64,000 nt of DNA from Paralvinella palmiformis. Taxonomy: Eukaryota > Annelida > Polychaeta > Terebellida > Alvinellidae. The position numbers and the translations under genes were made by a program. The stretch is from assembly GCA_025642065.1 (NCBI GenBank), contig JAODUP010000520.1, positions 1 through 64,000 of the forward strand. Reading direction: 5' to 3'. Positions within the stretch are counted from its first letter, which is position 1. Every line of letters starts with the position of its first letter. The notes beneath the pieces were generated by a model that was not told where the DNA came from, did no database searches, and worked only from the letters and a program-made list of their open reading frames with translations. Shown in pieces: positions 1-11,147 of this stretch.

Positions 1-714
1 GTGTTGGAAGGCTGAAAGTGGAATTCAGTTATCTTAACTCTCTTATACCTCTTTGGTACTTGTTCATTTGACATTACGAAATTCTATGAAATGCAACACA
101 ATAATTACATATATCTGTAAATTGCAGTAAAGCTATGTAGAAAATATATTTGTTATAATCATGGTAAAGGTGGTTATCATATAATTCCATCTGTATTGAT
201 TATATTGCTGTACAATTGATCGTAACCAGCCGGTTTAACGTCCCATGATTGGATTATTATTTATCGATTATTGTTATAAATACACTATTGATAATATATA
301 TTAGTATGTGTTAATTAAGAATTCAGTCCTAATTATTCGTATACATATGTAATGAAATGATAGATAACCTTGTAAGGGAAAGCAGGACAAATATTTCACA
401 ATTTGTGTGCCTATGTATAGGTTAATTAGTAATAGTAATGAAGAATAATCTACTCTATATTTATTAGTATTATAAAAATAAAATATTACTAGAAGTTAAC
501 AATCTTTCTGTGTATCGAAATCCAATATCTTGTATTTATATAACTCGTCCTATAACACAATTACTTACCTTAATGTATTGGATCTCTTAAACAATCGTTA
601 ATACTTTAACTAATGCACCTCATTATGCACATGATATCCTTTTAGTAGTTTATCTGTATATTATTATTAATAAAGAGCTATTAGCAGATTAAGTTCATTA
701 TATAAGATATACCA
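1..714. other. AT-rich flank without recognisable features
   Basis: I see no coding similarity, long tandem repeat or RNA gene here. The sequence is AT-rich with short A/T runs only. Confidence 0.5.
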
Positions 715-1130
715 TTTTGTTTTTCGCAGAAATTCACCTTCAACTTGTTATACTGCTATCCCATAATTGGTGCTGTATCCCGTACTTTAACCAGCTTAAT
801 ACCCTAACCCAACCTATACATGTATTATTTTCAACTTCGTCGTTGTTATCCAAACAAGATGGCTGTGAATTGGGTAGGAACACCATAGAAACCTTTCTTG
901 CGTGCTTTGTGATACAAATATTTCTGCTCAGTCTTATGCTTGGTCAAATCATATAAACATCTAGTTGCTAAATATTAGGTCAAAGAATATAAATAAAGTA
1001 CCTTTGATCAGCTAGTACAGCGTTTACTATATCCATTTTGTTTTGGACAAAACTGTCTCGAAATTTCAAAACAGCGCTTTATTATACATCAGTTTCACAT
1101 TTTCTATTTGCCTCGTAGATTCACAGAAAT
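715..1130 (+). repeat. Dispersed repeat R1, copy 1
   Basis: This stretch aligns by eye with 9733-10042 on the same strand. Shared blocks include CAGAAATTCAC near the start, GGTCAAATCATA / GGCCAAATCATA in the middle, and AAAACTGTCTCGAAATTTC / AAAACCGTCTCGAAATTTTC near the end. Copy 1 carries about 100 bases that copy 2 lacks. The open frame across 717-956 is not kept in copy 2, so it is not a gene. The element type is unknown. Confidence 0.7.
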
Positions 1131-1569
1131 ACATTTTGCACTCAAATCTTTCTGTTTTTCCCCCACTATTTATCTGGTCATATATGCTGAGATATTTAAA
1201 AAGGTGTCTTCTTATAACGATTCTCTTCCGTTAACGAGGATACTTATCGTTTGTGTTCAATCAAACAATCTATTCAATTCTATTTGGCTTAGTATTTAGC
1301 AACCTTGATAGAAATGTATCTGGAAATGGTTCTTGTGACTAGTTCATTCTGATAACATACATCTTCAACAAATACATCTCACAACGTTGATCACAACATC
1401 AGTCTTAAATAAAATACATTTTCTTCTCTGAATTGACGTAAATATTGCCCAGACCCTGATCCATGTTTGTATCAATAACCTATTACTATTCTTCGTTGTC
1501 ATAAGTTATTTGTGCATTTGACTTTAGTGTCCAATAGTGTGCTGCCACTTGGTGTGTCTCGCTGGAAAT

Positions 1570-2577
1570 ATGGTATTGTCAACTCTGGTTCCTATTCTGA
1601 AAAACAGGAAGAAATCTGCAAATGACAGCTATATGTACAGGGCATTTACTTATTTACTTTAGTGAGTGTTATTGATGAAGTAATTGATAATATATTACTT
1701 GAGCTTGAGAAACATCGGAATCACATAATACCTTCCAACTTATAGTATGGCTTAAAAGCTAAACATTCTACCAGTCATTGCAGATTTGTAATACTAGAAG
1801 TTGTAAACTATTGTATCAGAAATATCTCATCTGTGTTCCTTGTATTACTGGATGCATCCCGAGCCTTTGACCGATTAGAATATGTAAAACCATTCCGGCT
1901 GAGGAGAAAGCGTAGCATATGTGACAAATTTCGTAAAGAATATGATATTATCTTCAATTCCAAAACAAAATATCTTATACTGTATAACACCAATCATCAA
2001 TATATTCACATTCCCAAATTGTATCTAAACCGAGAAACATTAGAAACCTTGGTCATTCTATTGCCAATGAAAATGTTAACAAACCCCCTTTGTAATAATA
2101 TGTTACGTGATATTGCGTGGAGAACAAATTATATTATGACTAAATTTAGGTATTGTACAGCTGATGTTCGTTTATTCATGTTCCGAATATATTGTACCAG
2201 TTTCAATGGATCTCCAGTATGGCGCATGTGTTCACTTTATATAATTTGGAGGAACTGTGTTAGAAAAATATGGAATGTCACCTATAATACATTGCAGACG
2301 TTTGAGACAACTTGTCGAAAGCAATGGTGTGCAAAGTGATATCACTTCTAGATTATTATCTTTTTATGAGTCCATCAACTGCCGTCGCAAAAATAGAATG
2401 ATGTTATTTTTATACATTAATAAAAGGGAGCTTTGTGAAATTGATACTCAAATGTTGCAAATTTATTTTCATTGCAATGAAATCTGTAAAAATGAAGGTG
2501 ATATACTTAAGCAAGTATGTCTTATAAAGGATAAAAGGCTTTTATTGAATTCGATTTTAGAGAGATCCGGTTATTGA
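1570..2577 (+). pseudogene. LINE reverse transcriptase relic, internally deleted
   Basis: This is a dead fragment of the ORF2 (reverse transcriptase) of a non-LTR retrotransposon. Reading frames in order give LVPILKNRKK (about 1585), KAKHSTSHC (about 1755) and VFLVLLDASRAFDRLEY (1833-1883, RT motif A with its aspartate), then jump to a C-terminal block with ICDKFRKEYDIIFNSK, KFRYCTADVRLFMFR and YCTSFNGSPVW. Motifs B and C, including the YADD box, are missing between about 1890 and 1905, so there is an internal deletion. A TAG stop at 1743 sits where this family usually has glutamine in LQYGF. Frameshifts occur near 1660 and 2270; the end continues in another frame to 2577. The longest open piece (1833-2339) is therefore a relic and not a cellular gene. 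Exact clade is uncertain. Confidence 0.9.
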
Positions 2578-2589
2578 TTGACTTGATAT

Positions 2590-3235
2590 CTACTGGCTAA
2601 ACCATGTCTAGATGGATGAATACTTGTTCTGTTATTTTTCTCTTTTTTTTCTTCTGTATTACTACTTTGTTATTACTGCTGAAAATAATTGCAGAACATT
2701 GTTTATACTAGGTTGTTACGAAATAAATTATATATATATAGCAATCAGTTGCTAGACAACTGCATCATATTCTAGATTTTAATCCTCCATTATGTTACTC
2801 ATATCCAGCATAGGCTACAGCTAACAAATGACAGTTAAATAATCAGAGCTAATGCTATACACTTACATTGATGTGTTTATCAATTCCTTGACTAATAGCA
2901 ATACTTCAGAAAATATTACAATTTATAACAAATTTAAATATTTAATTTAATATTGTAGTGATGAATTCTAATTTTCAAGTAGTTGTTTAATATATACCTG
3001 TTGAAAGTAATACAAGTTTTCAATGTATTTTCCATAGGATGACTGGTTTTGAGCCAACCTATGTTGCAATACTGATACATCCAGCTCTGATAGCAAATAC
3101 AGTTGTATTACAAAAGTCGGATTTAAGCCATAATTATCTGTGCTCACAGCTTTCAATATAAATCACATGACGGCATAAGCAAACTCTATAGTATTGTCAA
3201 CATGATCCATAAATATTAGCATTTATTGTACTATA
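2590..3235. other. Non-coding stretch after the LINE relic
   Basis: It may begin with the 3' tail of the upstream LINE (a T-rich run at 2637-2650). Otherwise I see only AT-rich unique-looking sequence. The small minus-strand frame at 2968-3156 has no recognisable motif. Confidence 0.4.
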
Positions 3236-3238
3236 ATG

Positions 3239-3430
3239 GTCAGTCGGACATTTACATCAATTATTCAATAATGTGACCAACCATTATAACAACTGTCTCT
3301 AAGTAGCTTTCCTGGTAACAAAAAGAGGAGTTAAATACCGAAATGATGTCAAATAATATCACATACAGAGAACATTGGTGACAGCAATAAATGTTCATCA
3401 TAGACATAGCTGTTAGACGTGTCGCCCTAT
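3239..3430 (+). repeat. Dispersed repeat X, copy 1
   Basis: This copy shares ACATCAATTATTCA, TGTGACCAACCATTATAAC and TCTCTAAGTAG with 37380-37570 (same strand). A third, inverted copy lies at 47925-48045. I see no coding capacity or clear terminal repeats. Confidence 0.75.
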
Positions 3431-3952
3431 TATTGTGTCAGAACAAGCTCATTTTATTATGGCAGATAAGTCATATTCATGTGATGCCAGAAATCAATAT
3501 TTGGCGACAAAAAGGGATCACCAATAATCATATAGTGAGACTTACATACGAAAGGATACTCACAATAACAATACCAGCAAGGTAAGGCATATGTTTGATA
3601 CATCAATTATCGTGAGTGACAGTATAACTCTATATTCTCTATCAAAGCTGTTATCTGAATGTATTTGTTACATGTCTTCCAGTATTAATCTCTGAAATGT
3701 CACATTCAGTATCACTATTTAATTATTCATCTGACAAGTAATCCGGTGAGAACATTTTCTGATGAAACCACACCACTTCGGGCTATTAAGATTTATTTCT
3801 CAATGAGAATACACCAGTTAACTGAGATTATAATAGCAAACGTCATCAATATGTAAATTCAGCTTCAAATTCCCATTATGCCACATATCTGTCAAATATT
3901 GATTATGTAAGAGTAAGGTAACGATGGGTTACAGTAAATCACACACATACTA

Positions 3953-3954
<2 letters not shown>
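3431..3954. other. Non-coding stretch
   Basis: AT-rich sequence with no motif that I recognise. The plus-strand frame at 3391-3585 runs out of repeat X and shows no domain. Confidence 0.4.
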
Positions 3955-4023
<69 letters not shown>

Positions 4024-4059
4024 CCTGATGATGGTGATGATGATGATGATGATGTATTG

Positions 4060-4098
<39 letters not shown>

Positions 4099-4165
4099 TA
4101 TTATTATTATTGACGACGACGACGACGACGACGACGACGATGATGAGGATGATGAATGATGAATG
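3955..4165 (+). repeat. Compound trinucleotide microsatellite (GAT)n-(ATT)n-(GAC)n
   Basis: (GAT)n runs from 3955 to about 4052 with a CCT interruption, followed by (ATT)n at 4061-4111, (GAC)n at 4112-4139 and degenerate GATGA units to about 4165. Homology of duplication copy A with copies B and C begins immediately to its right. Confidence 0.97.
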
Positions 4166-4189
4166 ATGATGATGTCATCTTGAACTAAA

Positions 4190-5300
4190 ATATTCCGGAA
4201 TGTTTAACATTAAAAGTCAAATTATTATATCCAAATTATACATTCACTCACTATCTTCATCTTCGTTTATTCACATCTCTAAACAATACTAGCCAATTAT
4301 ACAATATCATATTACTAATGTAGGTAATCAAACAATCGACCAATCCACATAATTATATCAAACAAAATTGTATTTGTTTTACGGCCAAAAAATAGAGCTT
4401 CAAGTTTGTTTATTTGTTTCACTTTTAAGATAATATCTCATACCACAAATTTTACTTCTAATGTTTTCATTTTTGGGACTGACTCATTTGAGACATTTTC
4501 AGGAACAAACAAACATTGTTTACAATCCATCGCATTGTCACGACAGTAATAACTCGGGTGTTTATGTATTTGGTATATGTTAGATTCAGGCCTTTAATTG
4601 AGATATAAGTCGTATTTGTTTAAAGCATTTTAGCTATCTTAAGGCGGCTACATATTTAGTCGATTAATGAATCAACAATAGTTTACAGTCTTTCGTTTGT
4701 TTAGTTTGTATTTACCGGCTAATAACTAACTAAAGCGAATGTTGGGTTAGTCTGCCATATACTGAAACCATATTAACTTATTACATTTTACAGTTTGGGT
4801 TACAGATCCGGGTTTTTCGCTTATTGGACACAACCATTTTGTCTGCCAACTGACAACCACAACGTTTATCTAATGCAGCATCGTTTCTCATAGTTCACTG
4901 GGTATTGATTGGTAAAATCAAAAATAAAGAGAGCTTCGTATGCCACGTTCTTCTTGTTAACGCACTAAGAAGTTTAATTAAGAATGTTACAGTATCATCT
5001 TGATAAACTGGTTATTGTTCCTCTTAATGTGTCGTGTGCTGGTTGGATAATTGCTACAATGAACGTGGGTTTAGTCTGTCAAGTGCTGTTTGAGTATTAA
5101 TCAGAAAGCTGAACAAAATGAATCTATTAAAGTCACATTTGTTCTACCGGTTTGTTCTTTCGCGTAATTTATCATTATCCCACGTGCTGGTTCATTCATA
5201 GAATGACTAATTCTTAATTACTTCCACTGGTACCTTCCCTTAATGTTCTTCCACGAGTGAACGATTTATCTCCATCACTAGTTCACTAATGATAATATCT
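4190..5300 (+). repeat. Segmental duplication, core block P, copy A
   Basis: The block aligns with 11935-14360 (copy B) and 18100-19808 (copy C), all on the same strand. The best-preserved part is 4720-5080, sharing GGACACAACCATTTTG, GCATCGTTTCTCAT, GAGAGCTTCGTATGCCACG and TTAACGCACTAAG. Copy A lacks the tRNA-like insertion found in B at about 12008-12190 and in C at about 18170-18355, and also lacks the variable stretch around 12300-13230. No reading frame is conserved across the three copies, so I treat it as duplicated non-coding DNA. Confidence 0.9.
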
Positions 5301-5712
5301 AAGATAATTTATAATATACAGCATTAAATACACACGTTTGTCTATCAGTTCAGTCTTCAATCACCTGTTACACCTGGTTAGATATTTTACACAATGTGTT
5401 GTAAAGAATAATATTATGATCTCAAAATATTCCTGCTTTGGTGCGTTTTGATTTGATTTTATTACATAATTGTTATCATATTAATTAAACGCTTATTACA
5501 TACAGAGTACTATTTAGAAATTACACCTGTTCTTACTAGTTATTCATGCGCTAATGTTACTGTTAGACAAAGGATTTGTTTATATTTCCCCAGTTGCTTC
5601 CGAAAGTGAAGTCTTAGCATTCCATCACGATCTTTACATAGTATAATATTCTATAATTAAATACAACCATCAGCTTGGTGCCAGCGTGCCACGAAGTAAA
5701 TAATTCGAGCCA

Positions 5713-5743
5713 GAGAAAGAGAGACAGAGAGAGACAGACAGAC

Positions 5744-5774
<31 letters not shown>
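5713..5774 (+). repeat. (GA)n / (GACA)n microsatellite
   Basis: Purine tract of GA units with GACA variants. It lies immediately left of block Q copy 1. The equivalent position in Q copy 2 is occupied by a (TA)n tract. Confidence 0.95.
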
Positions 5775-5777
5775 TTA

Positions 5778-6200
5778 TTTCTAGAATGTGTTATATAGAT
5801 TACTTCCCACTGTATTTACCGAACTAGAGATGGATGGACACCACTCATTACAGGCTTCTAACCAAATCTGATTGGATCCAGTTACACTTCTGGCTGGATC
5901 ATTGTCCAATGTGTTTGTAAGAATGTATTAGTTCCAAATAGTTATTAGCCTAGTTCAATATTTACATGGAAATATGTGGGCACCCCATTTGAGACAAAGC
6001 TTTGGATCTTATTACAAATCACCAACACTTAAATAAACATTTACTGAAACATTCATGAAAGCTTCTGTATAATGGTTTCACTCTGTGACCTTTTGCCTTT
6101 GTTTATATTACAGTAGTCAAACATTCGAGCAATCAGTTGGTTGTTAATGGGCGATGAACCCAACAGAAATGTTTTGCTTTGAGCAGTTTTGATATAATGT
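5778..6200 (+). repeat. Segmental duplication, block Q, copy 1
   Basis: It aligns with 21250-21630 on the same strand: shared TATATAGATTACTT, CTGGCTGGA, GTGTAAGAATGTAT, GTTCAATATTTACATGGA and TGGTTTCACT. Non-coding in both copies. Confidence 0.85.
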
Positions 6201-6264
6201 ATATAAGAACTAGAATATGGCAGATGATCCTTGTATTTGTATCTATTGTTGCTAAACTAAACCC

Positions 6265-6268
<4 letters not shown>

Positions 6269-6313
<45 letters not shown>

Positions 6314-6780
6314 GTCTGCTATTTTTTATGTGTAATTTTGCTTCCATGTATGTACATACGTTTACTATGTCTTTTCTCCATCTTGTGGAGGCACAATAAA
6401 ATAAATATATAAATACAATATGATAAACGACCACAATATTAAAAACAGTTGATGACTATTATAACATCTGTTAATAATAACAACAAACACACATTATCTG
6501 GAATATGAAATAACATCCAAGAGAAAACCAATCTCCAACTGAAATGATTGTTACAAGTGAGTTGTCTTGTTCTTATACTTCACACAAGATGATACGGAGT
6601 ACAATACAACCTAATAATAAACAGTTGCATTTAAATTAGACAAATTATTCATTTACTATTAAGCAATGTTTAGATATTTCGTACTGTACACTTTTCAATA
6701 TTTCACATTTATCAACTTATCAAAGTGTCGGATATCTTTTGTTTAGCGCCTTTTGATCAGATAGTAACCAGAACATGTGA

Positions 6781-6834
<54 letters not shown>

Positions 6835-7318
6835 GGATATTTCATATGCAAACATTCCTTATACTTTTATTACCTTATAAGTTAGTTAGATTAAAGTCTA
6901 TAAAGATGGCAATGTATTCACTGAGCTCACGGCAACGAGCCGCCCAACATTAAAAAGAAATGTGGATATGACGTCTGTTTGAAATACATAAAGCAAATAT
7001 TGTCATAATGGATAGAACAAAAACAGATTAACAACCTAACATTCTGCTTTCTGTTTTGTTTCCTGATGTAAACAGACTCTTACAATAGGAGGGAGTACAC
7101 CTGAGTGTATTATTCTGAACATAATATCAAGACTACATAATTCTCATAGAATGTTTTGTTGTTAAACAGAAATAATGGATTTTTGGATGATGTCCGAAAG
7201 CAAGGCTTATAACGTATAAATTAGCGTCAGTTAACATAACAAAACTACTAGCTCTCTCATAATGAATAAACAATTATTATTCGTCGTATGTTTTCAGGTA
7301 TTACCGACATATATATAT

Positions 7319-7370
<52 letters not shown>
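6269..7370 (+). mobile_element. (TA)n-bounded repeat element, copy 1
   Basis: This ~1.1 kb unit is near-identical to the reverse complement of 32028-33172. Layout: (TA)n at 6269-6311, ~470 bp unique arm, (TA)n at 6784-6831, ~470 bp unique arm, (TA)n at 7309-7370. Counting by eye outside the TA tracts, the first arm shows about eleven differences between copies and the second arm two or three. Flanks of the two copies are unrelated, so homology stops at the TA tracts. I find no reading frame shared by both copies beyond translated TA repeat, and no convincing terminal inverted repeat. A non-autonomous mobile element that targets or carries TA repeats fits; a recent inverted segmental duplication is the alternative. 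Confidence 0.8.
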
Positions 7371-7371
<1 letters not shown>

Positions 7372-8334
7372 AATCAACAAGCACCACCATTATTATCATC
7401 ATGACAATACAAATTATTAAAGATTCTTCTCGACTTATTTAAATCATATTTAACTCGTCTTTGTATCTTATTACTTTTTATATATACGAAGCTGTGCTGT
7501 TTAGAGCTTCAATGATCATAGTCTTTACATTCATATACTATTCGTTTAGTAGTATGTACTCGATGACCAGTCATAAATGTCGAACAATATATATGCTATT
7601 TTTGTATTATGGATGGTTAGTTTGTGTTTAAATCTGAATAGTAAATCTATCATGCCTATAGCTCTTAATTATGTATATATGCTATCACATAGAGAGATAC
7701 GCCATAACAATTGATTTATATAAGATGCTCGTATATACCATTAAGATAGATTTTACATGATGATCTATCCATAAAGCATTTATAATAATAGTGTTCACCT
7801 TTCAGTATCAGTGAATAATAATATATATCATCCTATGACGGATATTAACTAATTAGATTACACCGTAAACATTTCTCTGATGTTTAACTGATATTTCATC
7901 TTTGTGAGAACATACATATAATTTCTAAGTTGATACACAACTTTCTATGCAAACAACGGCGCTACTGTAGCCTTATAAGACGAAGTCGGAGTGATATAAT
8001 ATTTTAATATTATTAACCAAAATGCGATAATTATTGACTTATTAAAAAGGAAAAGTTTCATAATTATTGTATAAATGCCCCTAAAAATATATAATGAAGT
8101 TAGTTATGTTTCTGCTAACGGAAAACACCTAAATACTTTTATCCACAATTACCAGAGTTAATAAATCGAAAAATGCCCTACATTTAATAATTTTATTATT
8201 AAAATTCATACTGATCATATATATTATTAGATTATAGATAGTATTATATTGCATTAACCATTTTTGTCATTCGTAACTCTCTCCTTCATATTCTATTAAA
8301 ACTCTTTCTGATTTCGGTGACATTAAAGAAACAT
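7371..8334. other. Non-coding stretch between the TA-bounded element and block S
   Basis: AT-rich sequence with no recognised motif. It has no counterpart between blocks Q and S of the second duplication copy (21630-21685), so it was inserted here or lost there. Confidence 0.5.
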
Positions 8335-9550
8335 AACATGGGATGTTATCTTGCAGTTGTAGTGTACTGGGAAATATTGACCCAGCTACTTAATTCATGA
8401 TCTCCAAATATTGCGATTAGAATTTATTTTAAATTTTGTAAAATGATCTGGAGACGTGAAATTTGATTCTCCCTAAACGTAAATTGTTCTATGCCATATA
8501 CGTGAAGTTATATAAGGCCGAGACCTTGTCAGATAGAACCGTAAATAGTTATTATATGATACAGCTTAGGAATTAGCCATTACTTAATCATTAGTTCCGT
8601 AATTTATGTCATTATAATTGTCCCAAATCTACTTCTAATAGACAAATGATGACGTACACTGAATAATTAACTTCCTGTTAATTCAGAATAGCGGTCCTTC
8701 ATATGCCAGTCTGTCAAAAACATTTAGTTATCCAATCCATCAAATGTGTTATCTCTAACAGATGGTATTCGAAGTAAAAACCTCATTAGTATCAAGTAGT
8801 CCATTAATATCCTAAGATTAGGTAATTAATTTCGTAATAATAGTTCTTTTCGCCAGGTATGGCATCTTGGCTCAATATGCGATTCATACTATAAGATGTA
8901 TTTGCTGAAACATATTAGAAAAGCATTTTGTTTTATGTTCAACGTCTCGACATTGTGATTAATCAAATTATGATTGAAACAAAATACGTTTGTCGAATGG
9001 TACAGGTCGACACCTATTATTTCTCAATATGAAGCTATTCTCGGTATTCACTATTTTATATGATTGTCCAATTACATATTTCATTGACTAATTCTACATT
9101 CTAAATTCAGAAGAAAAACATTATGAATTTTGCACCAATATTCATATTTACGTTACTTATGTTCTGGTATTGTTCGACAAAGAAGTAATAATATTATTAT
9201 TGCTGTTGTTGTTACTCTATCAGTTGTTATTCTATCTAATAAATAACACACAAAATGGATGTAAGGAACCAAAGTAATTCAGAATGTCATTATCTCCTTG
9301 ATTCCTCAACAAAATAATATAAATTTCAAACAGAATCGTAAAAATATAAAAACTTGGCTGCCATATGATGTCCAGATATATAGATGTACATTTCATTTCC
9401 GTGCAAACCTTCCATTCAGAAAAGGTTTACATATTTCATGATCGTCGTATAACTGAATAACAATCTCCCGTGATTTCGCCTTTAAGGGGAGAATTAAATG
9501 TAGAATATCATATTGTGGATAGCTACTTTATTCCATGTATATAACATCTT
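8335..9550 (+). repeat. Segmental duplication, block S, copy 1
   Basis: It aligns with 21685-22935 on the same strand, for example CTGGGAAATATTGACCCA / TTGGGAAATATTGACCCA, ATTCTACATTCTAAATTCAG, TTGTTCGACAAAGAAGTAAT and TCCTTGATTCCTCAACAAAA. The 118-codon frame of copy 2 (22361-22717) is broken here, arguing against coding. Confidence 0.9.
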
Positions 9551-9732
9551 TTACATACGAAGTGAATCGCATTGAGTTATAAGGTATCAGCTATAGAGGA
9601 AGAACATCAACAGGCTAATAACGACGATAAACATGTTTGATTGTAAAGCTACCCAGTTCATTTGTATTATATCATCTATAGATTACTGTTAGTAATACAG
9701 AAGTATTAACAGATTGTGTTAAGTATAAAAAC

Positions 9733-10042
9733 GCAATTTAATTGTTTGGTTTTTTTTGCAGAAATTCACTTTCAACATTTCGTACTGGTCCCCCCCAAAA
9801 GCAATACAAACGATACAAATATTTATGCCCAGTCTTATACTCGGCCAAATCATACAAAACTCGAGTTGCTGATGTATAGAAATCGTCTAAATATGAAGCC
9901 AAAGACTATTAATATACTACTTCCTATTGAATAATACAGCATTAACTATAGCCGTGTCCTTGTCGATAAAACCGTCTCGAAATTTTCAAATCAGCGCCTT
10001 ATTCCCCATCAATTGTATTATTTATATTTGTCTTCTGTATTC
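9733..10042 (+). repeat. Dispersed repeat R1, copy 2
   Basis: Second copy of the repeat at 715-1130. It ends where the minus-strand SINE begins. The short frame at 9716-9934 is not conserved. Confidence 0.7.
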
Positions 10043-10044
10043 AC

Positions 10045-10345
10045 CTTTTGGGTGAGGGTGTACTAATACCTCCCGTAAAGTCAGTTATTTTACAAGGCTT
10101 GGCTAACTCAGTTGAGGAAGACATATGGCCTGTATTTTATTGCTTTACCAGGATTAAGTCTAAACAAATTTAGAATGTACACTGGATTACTAGTTGCCTG
10201 GTAGGATGAATAAACTCCTCTTACTGTAGTGTCATGGTCGGGATTCAAACCGTCTGCCTCCTGCACAGCGTGACCATGAGTAAGAAAGTCCCATCCTCTA
10301 ACCCATGAGGCCACATAGGCGACTACGGTCATAGAGACATAATGG
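10045..10345 (-). mobile_element. tRNA-derived SINE, copy in duplication B
   Basis: Read on the minus strand it starts with a tRNA-like head: an A-box-like TGGCCTCATGGGTTAGAG (about 10296-10314) and a B box GGTTTGAATCC (about 10242-10252), i.e. the internal promoter of RNA polymerase III genes. It continues with a body to about 10045. The same element sits at 15250-15548 in duplication C with a better B box, GGTTCGAATC. The minus-strand frame at 10108-10332 lies wholly inside it and is not a gene. It was probably present before the B/C duplication, since both copies hold it at the same relative position. No target-site duplication was identified. Confidence 0.75.
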
Positions 10346-11055
10346 CAAGCGCATAAACAACTCCCCTACCTGAATGAGTGGCACTATACAGCAATTCCCA
10401 GAAAGGCTCCCTCTTCTCTTGTTTAAAAAATATTCATTCCTACCTATTAAAATGATCAGTCCGAGCTTTATTAACCCGAGTGTTTACCAGTTTCTAATCG
10501 TATGGGAAATGCACTTCTATAAGATCTCAATGCTGTATAGTTTTGCGTTTAAGTGTGCATATATGACTTTTCACATTTAATCTTAATCCTAGACTTCTTC
10601 ATATTTATTTATTTAGTTTGAATGAATCCATTAATTATCCTCGGCGCTTGTCACATCTGGTAAATATGAGTCTTCATAGTGAAAAGGGATTTGACGCAGT
10701 ACAAAGGTATGTTTGTAAGATGATTTCGCAACATACACTACTGGGATAGATAGCAAATAGCTATGCGAATTAGTCCACAATTTCAGTTTGTAATTGATAG
10801 ATAATACTTGAAGTAGATGAGTACCAGGAGTAAAATCAATATACCTCCACCTTCGTCTTTCATCTATTATCATAATGTTTAGACTATATATCTGGGTATT
10901 TCACTCTCTCTTTGTCCCTATATCTGTCTGTCTAATTGTGCGATTTTGAACTTTGACCTACATGTTTATAATACAGCGCAGTCTTTGCTACCCTAGAGCA
11001 ACACGAAAAAGTTATATAAATGTAGGCTAAAGAATAGGTATGGAGCGTGTGTGTG

Positions 11056-11147
<92 letters not shown>

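Noticed and set aside
10108..10332. 74-codon minus-strand frame as a gene
   Set aside because: It falls inside the tRNA-derived SINE and is not kept in the copy at 15.25 kb.
10631..10873. Pair of similar 80-codon frames at 10631-10873 and 15907-16149
   Set aside because: Similarity follows from the B/C duplication; ends differ, indels shift the frame, and there is no domain or sign of constraint.
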